Part shown: positions 35,975-45,471 of the stretch, piece after piece
How the letters are laid out: every line of letters starts with the position of its first letter
How positions within the stretch are numbered: position 1 is the stretch's first letter
Origin: an uncultured Bacilli bacterium
Lineage (GTDB): Bacteria > Bacillota_I > Bacilli_A > RF39 > UBA660
Length of the DNA: 64,000 nucleotides
NCBI GenBank assembly: GCA_934098385.1
Contig: CAKOOJ010000002.1
Span: forward strand, 186,001-250,000
Reading direction: 5' to 3'
The notes under the pieces: generated by a model
The model's input: only the letters and a program-made list of their open reading frames with translations
What the model was told of the DNA's origin: nothing
The model's database searches: none
Position numbers and translations under genes: made by a program

Positions 35975-37456
35975 ATGATGAAAAAGTTTTTTGAAAAACA
36001 CGATTTAGTTAAAATAGCTTTATGTATGATAATCTTTACTTTATTATTAACATGGATTATTCCGCAAGGTTATTTTAATGCTGGTGAGTTAACTAAAGGT
36101 GAAATTACAAGAATAGGTTTATTTGATTTTGTGACTTATGGACTTTTAGGAATGTATTACTTTACAGTACTTGTTACTTTCTTATTTGTTACTGGTGCAT
36201 TTTATCAATTCTTATCTAAACTTGGAGCTTATCAAAAGTTAACTGACAAGATTAGTAAAAGATGGAAAGGAAAAGAAATATTATTCTCTTTAATAGTTAG
36301 TTTCTTATTTGCTGCACTTGCAAGTATGTTAAATGAATATTTAGTATTAGTTGCATTTATGCCATTTGTAATTACTATTTGTTCTAAATTAAATATGAAT
36401 AAGATTAGTTCATTTGTTATGACATTTGGTGCTATGTTAGTAGGTATATTAGGTTCTACTATAAGTGCTAAAGTTATGGGAATGAATGTTCAATATTTGA
36501 GCCAAAGTTATACTACTCATTTATTAGAAAAAATAATATTATTTGTTTTAGCTTTTGCTATTTATAGTTTATTTAACGTTAGATATTTATTAAATGTTAA
36601 GAAAAATAATAAAGTATCTAGTAAAAAAGAAACTAGGAAAGATAGTAAGAAAAAGAATACTAAGTCAGAAACTAAAAAAGAAGAAGTAGTAGAAGTAAAA
36701 GCTGAAACTGATTTATTTGCTAATAAAGTAAAAAATAGTGAAAAAGCAAATACTATTCCTTTAATTATAGTTGGTGTTTTAGCTATAATAACAGTTATTC
36801 TTGCTTACTTACCATGGACTAGTGTATTTAAAGTTGAATGGTTTACTAAAGCAACTGAATGGGTTACTGGTGCTAAAGTATTTGGACATACTATTTTTGG
36901 ATATTTACTTGGTAATGTAAATGAATTTGGTTCTTGGGATATATTTGGTGTTCAAGTAGTTATGGTATTAGCTATAATAATTCTTCAAATTTGTTATAAA
37001 GTAAGTATTAATGATACTATTGAATCTTTTGCTGAAGGATTTAAGAAAGTTAGCAAATTAGTTGTTGTTTTATTACTTGCTTATGTAATACTTGAATTTG
37101 CTGTAATGTATCCAGTTATTCCAACAGTAATTGGTAAGATATTAGGTTCTAAATTTAATGTATTTACTACTACAATATCTGGTTTAATTACAGGATTATT
37201 TACTAGTGAATATCAATATACAGTTAATTTAGTATATTCATTCTTTACTACTAAATATGCAAGTGATTTAAGTGTTGTTTCAATGATTTTACAATCTACA
37301 TATGGATTAGCTTCATTTGTAGCTCCATCTAGTGCTATGTTATTAGTTGGTTTAAGTTATTTAGATATTCCATATAAAGATTGGATGAAATATATTTGGA
37401 AGTTCTTAGTAGCTATGTTAGTAGTTATTATAGTAATGGCTTTCATTATAAAATAG
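35975..37456 (+). CDS. Multi-span permease, ion-transporter-like, with charged loop
   Basis: 493 aa with about 11-12 hydrophobic helices in two halves (about 10-195 and 260-490) joined by a highly charged loop at about 205-255 (KKETRKDSKKKNTKSETKKEEVV). The pattern (VTGAFYQFLSKLGAYQKLTDKIS; ASMLNEYLVLVAFMPF; FVAPSSAMLLVGLSYL) resembles the YfcC/ArsB-like ion-transporter superfamily of Firmicutes, which transports carboxylates or amino acids. The substrate is unknown. GAGGAGG ribosome site and an extended -10 promoter of its own. Confidence 0.65.
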   Translation: MMKKFFEKHDLVKIALCMIIFTLLLTWIIPQGYFNAGELTKGEITRIGLFDFVTYGLLGMYYFTVLVTFLFVTGAFYQFLSKLGAYQKLTDKISKRWKGKEILFSLIVSFLFAALASMLNEYLVLVAFMPFVITICSKLNMNKISSFVMTFGAMLVGILGSTISAKVMGMNVQYLSQSYTTHLLEKIILFVLAFAIYSLFNVRYLLNVKKNNKVSSKKETRKDSKKKNTKSETKKEEVVEVKAETDLFANKVKNSEKANTIPLIIVGVLAIITVILAYLPWTSVFKVEWFTKATEWVTGAKVFGHTIFGYLLGNVNEFGSWDIFGVQVVMVLAIIILQICYKVSINDTIESFAEGFKKVSKLVVVLLLAYVILEFAVMYPVIPTVIGKILGSKFNVFTTTISGLITGLFTSEYQYTVNLVYSFFTTKYASDLSVVSMILQSTYGLASFVAPSSAMLLVGLSYLDIPYKDWMKYIWKFLVAMLVVIIVMAFIIK

Positions 37457-37461
37457 TATTT

Positions 37462-37490
37462 AAAGTATCAATTTAATTTGGTACTTTTTT
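37462..37490 (+). terminator. Terminator after the permease gene
   Basis: AAAGTA / TACTTT hairpin plus T-run. Confidence 0.55.
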
Positions 37491-37543
37491 CTTGTATAAA
37501 TTAAGGCGTAATAATATAATTATATTAGGAAGGAGTATAACGA

Positions 37544-38158
37544 ATGGATAGAGTTAAAATTAAGGAAAGAGCAAAGGAAACTATTAAAGGTAGAATATGG
37601 ACTTTTATAGCACCTAGTTTATTAGTTAGTTTAATTGCTGGACTAATAGGAGGAATAATTGGATTTGCTTTTGGTGAAGATAGTTCGGTTGGTGAGATAT
37701 TAAACGTTATTTTAGAAGTTGCGATGCTACCTATTACTGTTGGTTTATTATCTTATTATATGAAATTAGTAAGAGGTAAAAGTGTAGAAATGGCTGAAAT
37801 AACTAAATGGTATAATTTATTTGGTGGTATATTTGTTATGTTTTTATTAATTGGTATATTTACTACTTTATGGACATTATTATTTATTATACCTGGTATA
37901 ATAACTGCTATTTCATATAAAATGGCACCATATATCTTTATTGATGGAGAACATGATGGAGCTAGTTGTATAAAGAAAAGTAAAGAATTGATGAATGGAT
38001 ATAAAGCAGATTATTTTGTATTCCAATTAAGCTTCATTGGTTGGATTATATTGGGTGTGTTTACATTAGGAATATTATACTTTTGGTTAATTCCATATAT
38101 GACTGCTGCTGATATAATTTATTATGATGAACTAAAGAAAGTTAAGAAAATTAAATAA
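37544..38158 (+). CDS. DUF975 membrane protein
   Basis: 204 aa. Starts with the DUF975-like MDRVKIKERAKETIKGRIWTFI, followed by four to five TM helices and the segment DGEHDGASCIKKSKELMNGYKADYFVFQLSFIGW that typifies this family. Function unknown; often near envelope genes. Good GGAAGGAG site. Confidence 0.85.
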   Translation: MDRVKIKERAKETIKGRIWTFIAPSLLVSLIAGLIGGIIGFAFGEDSSVGEILNVILEVAMLPITVGLLSYYMKLVRGKSVEMAEITKWYNLFGGIFVMFLLIGIFTTLWTLLFIIPGIITAISYKMAPYIFIDGEHDGASCIKKSKELMNGYKADYFVFQLSFIGWIILGVFTLGILYFWLIPYMTAADIIYYDELKKVKKIK

Positions 38159-38187
38159 GTGTTGATAAAATTCAATACTTTTTTTAT
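38158..38187 (+). terminator. Terminator after DUF975
   Basis: AGTGTTG / CAATACT hairpin with seven T, at the stop codon. Confidence 0.65.
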
Positions 38188-38197
38188 TATAATATAC

Positions 38198-38226
38198 TTG
38201 TTTTGGATAAATAATTGTGCTAAAAT
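38198..38226 (+). promoter_or_regulatory. Promoter of the pheST T-box transcript
   Basis: TTGTTT (38198-38203), 17-nt spacer, TAAAAT (38221-38226) preceded by TGC. About 50 nt ahead of the stem I region. Confidence 0.5.
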
Positions 38227-38276
38227 AACACGTGTAATACATTGATTATGTCTTAGTATTTTATATAAGTTCATTT

Positions 38277-38457
38277 AAGAGAGTAATTGTTATTAGCTGA
38301 GAGCAATTATATTGATAATATAAAAGAAATTTCAACATAGGAGTGTTAATCGTTAATTCACGTTAAGAATATGAGTGCTAGTTTTACTAGAACAAAGGTG
38401 GTACCGCGGAATTTAAACAGTGTTTCGTCCTTTATGGATGGAGTACTGTTTTTTAAT
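38277..38457 (+). ncRNA. T-box riboswitch (Phe specifier) upstream of pheST
   Basis: The conserved T-box sequence AGGTGGTACCGCGG is at 38396-38409, flanked by antiterminator arms. A rival terminator is formed by AAACAGT (about 38416) and ACTGTTTTTT (about 38446). Stem I begins near 38277 with GAGAGTAA; the likely specifier UUC (38331-38333, in AAATTTCAAC) is a Phe codon and agrees with the gene controlled. Uncharged tRNA-Phe should stabilise the antiterminator and switch pheST on. Confidence 0.92.
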
Positions 38458-38479
38458 ATATGAAAGAGAGGAAGATATT

Positions 38480-39529
38480 ATGTATAATGATAAGTTAGAA
38501 GAATTATTAAAAGAAGTTAAAGGTTTAACTAAAGTTGATAATAGAAAAGAATTAGATGAATTAAAGAATACTTATATGGGTAAGAGTGGTAAGATTACTT
38601 TAATACAACAATTAATAAAAGAGATACCTAATGAAGAGAAGAAAGAATTTGGTATAAAAGTTAATGAGATTAGAAATACATTTAATGATTTTTATAATGA
38701 ATTATTAGATACTATTACTACTAAAGAAATTAATTTAAAATTGGAAAGTGAAAGAATAGATGTTACTTTACCTAGTGAAAAGATTAAAAGAGGTAGTAAA
38801 CATCCAATGACTAGAATTCAAGAAGAGTTTGAAGATATATTTACATCTATGGGATATACAGTTTATGATGGACCTGAAGTTGAAAGTGATGAAAATTGTT
38901 TTCAAAAATTAAATTTACCAAAAGGGCATCCTGCACGTGATGCTCAAGATACTTTTTATTTAAAGGATGAATATGAAAGATTTTTAATAAGAAGTCAAAC
39001 ATCTACAGCACAAGTTAGAGCAATGGAAGCTAATAAAGAAAAAGGACCTTTAAGAATTGTTTGCCCTGGAAAAGTATATAGAAGAGATGAAGATGCTACA
39101 CATAGTCATCAATTTATGCAAATAGAAGGTTTAGTTATTGATAAAAATGTTTCTATGGCTGATTTAAAGGGAACTCTTGAATTATTTTGTAAAAAGATAT
39201 TAGGAGAAAAAACTAAAGTTAGATTTAGACCTAGTTTCTTTCCATTTACTGAACCTAGTGTTGAAGTAGATGTGTCTTGTTTTAAATGTGGTGGTAAAGG
39301 ATGCAATTTATGTAAACAAACTGGATGGATTGAAGTATTGGGTGCTGGAATGGTACATCCTAATGTTTTAGAAATGTGTGGATATGATAGTAAAGTTTAT
39401 CAAGGATTTGCATTTGGTACTGGATTAGATAGATTTGCAATGTTTAAATATGGAATTCCTGATATTAGAACTATTTATGGAAATGATATAAGATTTTTAA
39501 ATCAATTTGATAGAAAGGATGAAGACTAA
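38480..39529 (+). CDS. pheS: Phenylalanyl-tRNA synthetase alpha subunit
   Basis: 349 aa from ATG 38480 (behind AGAGAGGAAG); the frame upstream to 38420 runs through the T-box terminator and is not coding. N-terminal coiled-coil tRNA-binding arm (about 1-85), catalytic domain with HPARDAQDTFYL, HSHQFMQIEGLVID, FRPSFFPFTEPSVEVDV and the motif 3 GFAFGTGLDRFAM. A CxxC/CxxC pair (CFKCGGKGCNLCKQTGW) is typical of the Bacilli-type PheS. Forms the alpha2beta2 enzyme with PheT. Confidence 0.96.
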   Translation: MYNDKLEELLKEVKGLTKVDNRKELDELKNTYMGKSGKITLIQQLIKEIPNEEKKEFGIKVNEIRNTFNDFYNELLDTITTKEINLKLESERIDVTLPSEKIKRGSKHPMTRIQEEFEDIFTSMGYTVYDGPEVESDENCFQKLNLPKGHPARDAQDTFYLKDEYERFLIRSQTSTAQVRAMEANKEKGPLRIVCPGKVYRRDEDATHSHQFMQIEGLVIDKNVSMADLKGTLELFCKKILGEKTKVRFRPSFFPFTEPSVEVDVSCFKCGGKGCNLCKQTGWIEVLGAGMVHPNVLEMCGYDSKVYQGFAFGTGLDRFAMFKYGIPDIRTIYGNDIRFLNQFDRKDED

Positions 39530-41901
39530 TGTTGTTAAGTAGAAAATTTGTAAGTGATTATATAGATTTACCACATGATTTAGATATTAAACAAATTGCT
39601 GAAGATATGACTGGTGTTGGTAATGAATATGATAGTGCTGGAAGAGTAATCACTGCTACTAATTTAGTAGTTGGTGAAGTATTATCTTGTGATGCACATC
39701 CTGATAGTGATCATTTACATGTTTGTAAGGTTAATGATGGAGATGAAATATTAAATATTGTATGTGGTGCTCCAAACGTACGTAAAGGCATAAAAGTTAT
39801 AGTTGCTCTACCTGGTGCAAAATTACCTGGTGGCGAAATAAAACGTGGTGTAATTCGTGGTGTAGAAAGTAATGGTATGTTATGCTCTATTCAAGAATTA
39901 GGATTAGATAGTAAGTTCTTAAGTGATAAAGATAAAAATGGAATACATGAACTTCCTGTTGATGCAAAAGTTGGTAGTGATCCAATAAAATTATTAGGTT
40001 TAGATGATGAAGTAATTGATTTTGAACTTACTAGCAACAGAGGAGACTTGTTAAGTATACTAGGTATGGCTTATGAATTAGGTGCTATTTATAAGAAACA
40101 AGTAAAAGATATTGATTTAAAATATAATGAAATAGATGAATCTGTTAAAAATGAATTTGATGTAGAAGTTAAAACTGGTGATTGTACTTTGTTTTTAGCA
40201 AAGAAAGTTAAAAATGTTAAGATATGTGAAAGTCCTGATTTTATAAAAAACAGATTAATTGCTAGTGGAATTAGACCAATAAATAATGTAGTAGATATTT
40301 CTAATTATGTTATGTTAGAAACAGGACAACCATTACATTTCTATGATGCAGATAGATTAGGGAATAAAATAATTGTTAGAAATGCAAGTGATGGAGAAAA
40401 TTTAACTACTTTAGATAATACATTAAGAACTTTAACTAGTGATGATATTGTTATTGCTAATGAAAAAGAAGCAGTTGGACTTGCTGGTGTGATGGGTGGA
40501 TTATCTACTGAAGTAGAAGAATATACTAAAAATATTATAATTGAATCTGCTATATTTGATAGTGTTAAGATACGTAAAACTTCTAAGAAAATATTAAGAA
40601 GTGAAGCAAGTAATAGATTTGAAAAAGGAATAGATCCTAAACGTACTTATATGGCTATTGATAGAGCATGTCATTTATTAGAAAAATATGCTGATGCTAA
40701 TATTTTATCTGATACTATTATTTATGATACTACTGATAAAGAAGATAAAGTTATTAATATAACTAAAGAAAAGATATGTAGAGTTTTGGGAATTGATATT
40801 AGTGAAGAAGATATAATTTGTATTTTTAAATCTTTAGGATTTGGTGTTAATAAAAAAGATGATGTTTTAGAAGTAGTTGTTTCAACTCGTAGATTAGATA
40901 TAAAAATCGAAGAAGATTTAATAGAAGAAGTTGGTAGAATATATGGTATGGATAAGATTGTTGGTAAATTACCTGTATTTGAATCTAAATTAGGCTATTA
41001 TGATAAGACTAAAAGAGCATTAAAAAATAAATTAGTAGATTTAGGTTTAAATGAAACATTATCTTATTCTTTGATACCATTAAGTGAAGTAAAAAAATAT
41101 ACGGTTGATGAATTTATTCCTATAAGTTTAGCTGATCCTATGAGTGAAGATAGAAATACTTTAAGATATAGTTTACTTTATTCTTTAAAACAAATATATG
41201 ATTATAATAGTGCTAGAAATAATAATGATATTTCTATATTTGAGATAGGTAAATCATTTTATAAAGAAAATGGAATTTATAAAGAAAATAATAATTTAGC
41301 AATATTGATGTCTGGTAATTATTATGATGGATTAAATAAAAAGAATGTTAATTTCTATATATTAAAAGGTATAGTTGAAGAATGTTTAGATTTCTTAGGA
41401 TTTAATGGTAGATATAGTTTAGATATAAAGGGTGAATTACCTAAAGAATTACATCCTGGTGTTAGTGCTAATATAATCGTTCAAGGAATGAAGATTGGTA
41501 TTATTGGTAAATTACATCCTAGTGTTAGTAAAAAAGATATATTTGTTTTTGAAATAAATTTAGATAAATTATTAAGTTTGCATCCTACTAGAATGACTTA
41601 TAAAGATATTCCTAAATTTCCATCAATAGAAAAAGATTTAGCATTCGTTGTTGATAAAAATATTACTAGTTTAGAAATAGAGAAAGTCATTAAGAAAACT
41701 GGTGGTAAGTTATTAACTAATATAAATGTATTTGATGTTTATGTTGGAGATAAAGTTGGTAGTGATAAAAAGAGTATTGCTTATAATTTAACTTTTAGAG
41801 ATAATAATCGTACTTTAACTGAAGATGAAGTTATGATAATATTTAATAATATTATAAGAGATGTAGAAAACAAATTAAATGCTAGTGTTAGGGATAAATA
41901 A
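39529..41901 (+). CDS. pheT: Phenylalanyl-tRNA synthetase beta subunit
   Basis: 790 aa, full length. EMAP/OB-like tRNA-binding domain (HPDSDHLHVCKVNDG), B3/4 editing region (VVDISNYVMLETGQPLHFYDADRL), B5, the class II-like core (SEASNRFEKGIDP) and the C-terminal FDX-ACB anticodon-binding domain (KFPSIEKDLAFVVDKNIT ... SIAYNLTFRDNNRTLTEDEV). Start overlaps the pheS stop by one base; both are governed by the T-box. Confidence 0.96.
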   Translation: MLLSRKFVSDYIDLPHDLDIKQIAEDMTGVGNEYDSAGRVITATNLVVGEVLSCDAHPDSDHLHVCKVNDGDEILNIVCGAPNVRKGIKVIVALPGAKLPGGEIKRGVIRGVESNGMLCSIQELGLDSKFLSDKDKNGIHELPVDAKVGSDPIKLLGLDDEVIDFELTSNRGDLLSILGMAYELGAIYKKQVKDIDLKYNEIDESVKNEFDVEVKTGDCTLFLAKKVKNVKICESPDFIKNRLIASGIRPINNVVDISNYVMLETGQPLHFYDADRLGNKIIVRNASDGENLTTLDNTLRTLTSDDIVIANEKEAVGLAGVMGGLSTEVEEYTKNIIIESAIFDSVKIRKTSKKILRSEASNRFEKGIDPKRTYMAIDRACHLLEKYADANILSDTIIYDTTDKEDKVINITKEKICRVLGIDISEEDIICIFKSLGFGVNKKDDVLEVVVSTRRLDIKIEEDLIEEVGRIYGMDKIVGKLPVFESKLGYYDKTKRALKNKLVDLGLNETLSYSLIPLSEVKKYTVDEFIPISLADPMSEDRNTLRYSLLYSLKQIYDYNSARNNNDISIFEIGKSFYKENGIYKENNNLAILMSGNYYDGLNKKNVNFYILKGIVEECLDFLGFNGRYSLDIKGELPKELHPGVSANIIVQGMKIGIIGKLHPSVSKKDIFVFEINLDKLLSLHPTRMTYKDIPKFPSIEKDLAFVVDKNITSLEIEKVIKKTGGKLLTNINVFDVYVGDKVGSDKKSIAYNLTFRDNNRTLTEDEVMIIFNNIIRDVENKLNASVRDK

Positions 41902-41906
41902 GTTTG

Positions 41907-41934
41907 AAAGTACTTTTTTAGGAAGTGCTTTTTT
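41907..41934 (+). terminator. Terminator after pheT
   Basis: GAAAGTACTT / AAGTGCTTTT-type hairpin with T-run. Confidence 0.6.
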
Positions 41935-42019
41935 CTTTACTTAATAAACGTAAAATAAAAATTATTTTTCTTGTTTAAAGTTTATTGTCATTATATACTT
42001 ATATTGGAGATGTGTAGTT

Positions 42020-42523
42020 ATGAAAAAATTAAATAAACAAAATAAGGATTATTTAAGTTGGGATGAATATTTTATGGGAATTGCTGTTTTATCAACTATG
42101 AGAAGTAAAGACCCTAATACTAGAGTTGGTGCTTGTATAGTTAGCAAAGACAATAGAATATTATCAATTGGATATAATGGTGCTCCAAATGGATATAAAG
42201 ATGATGTATTTCCTTGGGATAGAGAAGGTGATCCTAAAGATACTAAATATTTTTATGTATGTCATTCTGAATTAAATGCTATACTAAATTATGGGGGTAC
42301 TAGAAGTGATTTAGTTGGTTCTAAATTATATGTAACGTTATTTCCATGTAATGAATGTGCTAAAGTAGTAGTACAAAGTGGAATTAAAGAAGTAATATAC
42401 TTATCTGATAAATATCATGGTACTGATGCAACTGTTGTTAGTAAAAAGATATTTGATGTTTGTGGTGTTAAATATAGAAAATTTGAAGGTGAAAGTAAAA
42501 ATATAGAAATAAATTTAGATTAG
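42020..42523 (+). CDS. Deoxycytidylate/cytidine deaminase family protein
   Basis: 167 aa. The zinc site is intact: CHSELNAIL (HxE, with catalytic Glu) and PCNEC (PCxxC). The dCMP-type context SKDPNTRVGACIVSKDNRILSIGYNGAPNG is also present. Such enzymes convert dCMP to dUMP and supply dTMP synthesis; the ComEB-type enzymes of Bacilli belong here. Stand-alone promoter; the next gene is 8 nt downstream. Confidence 0.92.
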   Translation: MKKLNKQNKDYLSWDEYFMGIAVLSTMRSKDPNTRVGACIVSKDNRILSIGYNGAPNGYKDDVFPWDREGDPKDTKYFYVCHSELNAILNYGGTRSDLVGSKLYVTLFPCNECAKVVVQSGIKEVIYLSDKYHGTDATVVSKKIFDVCGVKYRKFEGESKNIEINLD

Positions 42524-42531
42524 GTGATAAT

Positions 42532-42936
42532 ATGTATTGTTCTAAATGTGGTGTAGAAAATAAAAATAGTAATAAATATTGTTATAATTGTGGTAATAAA
42601 TTAAACATAAAAAATTGTGTTACAAGTAGTGGATATAAAGAAACTAGTTTGGTATTAGGTGTAATGTGTTTAATAAGTAGCATATTTTTAAGTATTATTG
42701 GTTTTATACCTGGTATTATTAGTTTGGTTTATGGAAATAAATATAAAAAAGAAAGTGGTAGTTATGGTACAGGTTTTGTATTAAGTGTTATAGGTATGAT
42801 AATTGGAATATTAGAATTAATTGCTATTATATTATTATTTATGTTTGTTGTTAATTTTGGATATTATGAAGCAACAAATGATAGTACATTAGAAAATGTT
42901 AATAATGTTTATGATAATAATTTAATGGAATTATAG
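42532..42936 (+). CDS. Zinc-ribbon, DUF4190-like membrane protein
   Basis: 134 aa. Zinc ribbon at 1-22 (CSKCGVENKNSNKYCYNCG, two CxxC pairs), a polar linker, then two to three TM helices (about 40-115) with the DUF4190-like ETSLVLGVMCLISSIF ... GFVLSVIGMIIGILELI. Function unknown. AGGTGATAATATG start, co-transcribed with the deaminase gene. Confidence 0.8.
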   Translation: MYCSKCGVENKNSNKYCYNCGNKLNIKNCVTSSGYKETSLVLGVMCLISSIFLSIIGFIPGIISLVYGNKYKKESGSYGTGFVLSVIGMIIGILELIAIILLFMFVVNFGYYEATNDSTLENVNNVYDNNLMEL

Positions 42937-42987
42937 ATTTTTTAAATATTATATGGTATTATATATTGCAGTTTGGATGTGATATAT

Positions 42988-43395
42988 GTGTTAGAGTTAA
43001 GAAAAATAGATGATCGTGAAATACATAAAATAGTTAATGTTATTTTAGATGATAATTTACTTTCAAAAACTTTTGATACTGAAAATAATATGAGAACTAG
43101 ATTATTTGATAGTTGTTATGCGTGTTATATATATTTAGATAATATTAAAATAGGATTTATTAATGTTATCGAAAGATATAATACATATGAAGTTGATATG
43201 GGGATTCTTTCTATGTATAGAGGTAAAGGGTATGCTACAAAAAGTTTAAATATTTTAAAAGAAACTGTTTTATGTAATTGTGATAATGTAATTATTCAAA
43301 CAGAAAAAAATAATATTGCTGCTAACAAAAGCATATTACATAATGATTTTAAATTAATTAAAACTGATAAGAAGTATAATTATTATAGAATGTAA
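42988..43395 (+). CDS. GNAT-family N-acetyltransferase
   Basis: About 135 aa from GTG 42988 (TTG 42973 lies upstream, but the ribosome site GGATGTGAT fits 42988). The acetyl-CoA loop reads MYRGKGYATKSLN (R/QxxGxG/A) and the C-terminal strand is IIQTEKNNIAANKSILHNDFKLIKTDKKYNYYRM. This is a small GNAT acetyltransferase with unknown acceptor. Confidence 0.75.
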   Translation: MLELRKIDDREIHKIVNVILDDNLLSKTFDTENNMRTRLFDSCYACYIYLDNIKIGFINVIERYNTYEVDMGILSMYRGKGYATKSLNILKETVLCNCDNVIIQTEKNNIAANKSILHNDFKLIKTDKKYNYYRM

Positions 43396-43431
43396 TTATT
43401 CTTTTTTAAAATTTAGATAGGAGATAGATTT

Positions 43432-44049
43432 ATGCAAGAAATTATTTTATCTGTTATGGGAAAATATGGATATGTTGGTGTTTTTTTACTTATTATGATT
43501 GAAAATGTTTTTCCTCCCATACCTAGTGAAGTAATATTGTTGTTTGGTGGTTTTATGACTACATATACTAAATTAAGTATATTTGGTATGATTGTCGCTA
43601 GTACGTTAGGTTCTTTATTTGGTGCTATAATTTTATATTATATTGGTAAAATTTTTAATAAAGATAGATTAAAAAAAATAATATCTGGTAAGTTGGGTAA
43701 AATTCTTAGACTTAAAGTTAGTGATATTGATAATGCTGATAATTGGTTTGATAATAAAGGAAATAAAACAGTATTTTTTTGTAGATTTATTCCTTTAGTA
43801 CGTAGTTTAATAAGTATTCCAGCTGGTATGAGTGAGATGCCGATGTTTAAATTTTTATTATATACATTGTTTGGTTCGTTAATATGGAATACGGTGTTAA
43901 TAATTGTTGGTAGTGTAGTTGGTGAAAATTGGACTAAAATAGTTGGTATTTTGGATACTTATTCACATATTGTTGTAATAATTTTGTTTATTATAGTTGT
44001 TGTTGGAGTTTATTTATTTTATAAAAGACGTAGTAATAAGAAGAGATAA
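43432..44049 (+). CDS. DedA family membrane protein
   Basis: 205 aa. Four to five TM helices and the DedA signature ENVFPPIPSEVILLFGGF, then GALFGAIILYYIGK-like and FFCRFIPLVRSLISIPAGMSEMPMF. DedA proteins are now viewed as lipid-carrier or phospholipid scramblases/flippases needed for envelope homeostasis. AGGAGATAG start. Confidence 0.9.
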   Translation: MQEIILSVMGKYGYVGVFLLIMIENVFPPIPSEVILLFGGFMTTYTKLSIFGMIVASTLGSLFGAIILYYIGKIFNKDRLKKIISGKLGKILRLKVSDIDNADNWFDNKGNKTVFFCRFIPLVRSLISIPAGMSEMPMFKFLLYTLFGSLIWNTVLIIVGSVVGENWTKIVGILDTYSHIVVIILFIIVVVGVYLFYKRRSNKKR

Positions 44050-44108
44050 TCTTCTTTTTTTAAACAAAAAAATCATTTTTACATATAATGTTATATCGGG
44101 GGTATGTT

Positions 44109-45365
44109 ATGAACTTTGATGATAAGATAAATAGAATAATTGAAAATGGTGAAATAAAAAAAAGATTATGCGAGATAGGTGTTTGTGGTATTATGGGACC
44201 TCGTGGTTGTAAGGGAGATGTTGGGCCAACTGGCCCACAAGGAATTCAGGGTGTGCCTGGGCCTATAGGACCTCAAGGACCAATAGGTCCGCAAGGATTA
44301 AAAGGTGAGCAAGGTATACAAGGAATGGTAGGTGCAACTGGTGCGACAGGCCCACAAGGTCCTACTGGTTCTGGATTAAAAATATTAGGTACTTATGATA
44401 CGATGGAAGAATTAGAAAGAATGCATCCAGTTGCTCAAGATGGAGATTGTTATATAATTAAAAAAACTTTAGTTGTTTGGGATCATGAAACAAATTCTTG
44501 GAAAGAAACGGCAGTTATTGAGGGCCCTCCAGGAGAAAGTGCTACAATTGAAGTTGGTAAAACAGAAACGATTGAAGCTGGCAATGAAGCGCAGGTGCTA
44601 GAAACTGTTGTAGGTAACCACCATGTGTTTAACTTTTTAATTCCAAAGGGTGATAAAGGTGAAAAAGGTGATGTTGGACTTCAAGGAGAAGTTGGTCCAC
44701 AAGGTGAAATTGGTCCGACTGGTCCTATTGGACCTAGAGGTTTTCCTGGGGAAATTGGTATAAGTGAAGTAATTACGATAGATGGGACTGAAACAGTAGA
44801 AAGTAATGAAGAAGCGAGTGTACAAGATGATTTTGATAGAAATGTACATCATTTAACTTTCTACATTCCAAAAGGCGAAAAAGGAGAACAAGGTATACAA
44901 GGTTTACCTGGGCCAACTGGCCCAACTGGCCCATCTTATTATAATCCAACTGCTTATAGCGCAATTTTATTTATAAGTTTTCAAGATACTGATAAAGCAG
45001 GAGTAGTTAATGTTTATACAAAAAGGATGATACCGGGGGTTAGTAGTGATATTGAAGTACCAAATAATTTAGATATAAATGTCTTGCGTACTGGCATATT
45101 TGAAATTACATTGTGTGGTAGAATATCTGGAGTATCAGAAACCAATGGAGCATCATTTTACTTATATAATGAAACTACTGGGAAAATAGTTAGTGATTTA
45201 GATTGTGTTTTGAATAAAGGAACTACGATAGATATGAATTTTTCTGAAACTAATGTAGTTGATATTTATGGGCCAACAACATTGCATTTAATAACTAAAA
45301 TTGATGATGTAAATAATTCTAATGTTAAATTTACTTATATAAATATGTTGATGAAAAGACTTTAA
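44109..45365 (+). CDS. Collagen-like repeat protein without signal peptide
   Basis: About 418 aa from ATG 44109, behind GGGGGTATG. Gly-X-Y runs rich in PTGPxG and PQGPxG occur at about 35-92, 182-225 and 258-282. They are separated by two folded inserts with the pattern [17 protein letters not shown] and [17 protein letters not shown], and the end is a globular domain of about 130 residues (from [16 protein letters not shown]) like the C-terminal domains of BclA/exosporium collagen-like proteins. No signal peptide or LPXTG anchor. Together with gerQ at 27.9 kb this suggests a spore-surface filament; a phage tail-fibre origin is the alternative. Confidence 0.85.
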   Translation: MNFDDKINRIIENGEIKKRLCEIGVCGIMGPRGCKGDVGPTGPQGIQGVPGPIGPQGPIGPQGLKGEQGIQGMVGATGATGPQGPTGSGLKILGTYDTMEELERMHPVAQDGDCYIIKKTLVVWDHETNSWKETAVIEGPPGESATIEVGKTETIEAGNEAQVLETVVGNHHVFNFLIPKGDKGEKGDVGLQGEVGPQGEIGPTGPIGPRGFPGEIGISEVITIDGTETVESNEEASVQDDFDRNVHHLTFYIPKGEKGEQGIQGLPGPTGPTGPSYYNPTAYSAILFISFQDTDKAGVVNVYTKRMIPGVSSDIEVPNNLDINVLRTGIFEITLCGRISGVSETNGASFYLYNETTGKIVSDLDCVLNKGTTIDMNFSETNVVDIYGPTTLHLITKIDDVNNSNVKFTYINMLMKRL

Positions 45366-45369
45366 TTTT

Positions 45370-45397
45370 AAACTTATAATATTTTGTAAGTTTTTTC
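45370..45397 (+). terminator. Terminator after the collagen-like gene
   Basis: AACTTA / TAAGTT hairpin and T-run. Confidence 0.6.
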
Positions 45398-45407
45398 TTT
45401 ATAATAA

Positions 45408-45423
45408 TGTATCATGTGATACA
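45408..45423. promoter_or_regulatory. Palindromic operator candidate of the dead TetR regulator
   Basis: TGTATCA-TG-TGATACA, 7-bp perfect arms; related half-sites (GATACAC, GATAC) recur near 45481. It lies upstream of the TATAAT -10 box (about 45463) ahead of the TetR relic and the ABC operon, as expected for a TetR autoregulatory site. Confidence 0.4.
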
Positions 45424-45471
45424 ATATATTTAGAGTTAAAGTGATATATTACTTAAAAGTGTTATAATAAC

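Noticed and set aside
38420..38479. Extension of pheS upstream to 38420
   Set aside because: That frame runs through the T-box terminator; ATG 38480 has the ribosome site and gives the normal PheS N-terminus.
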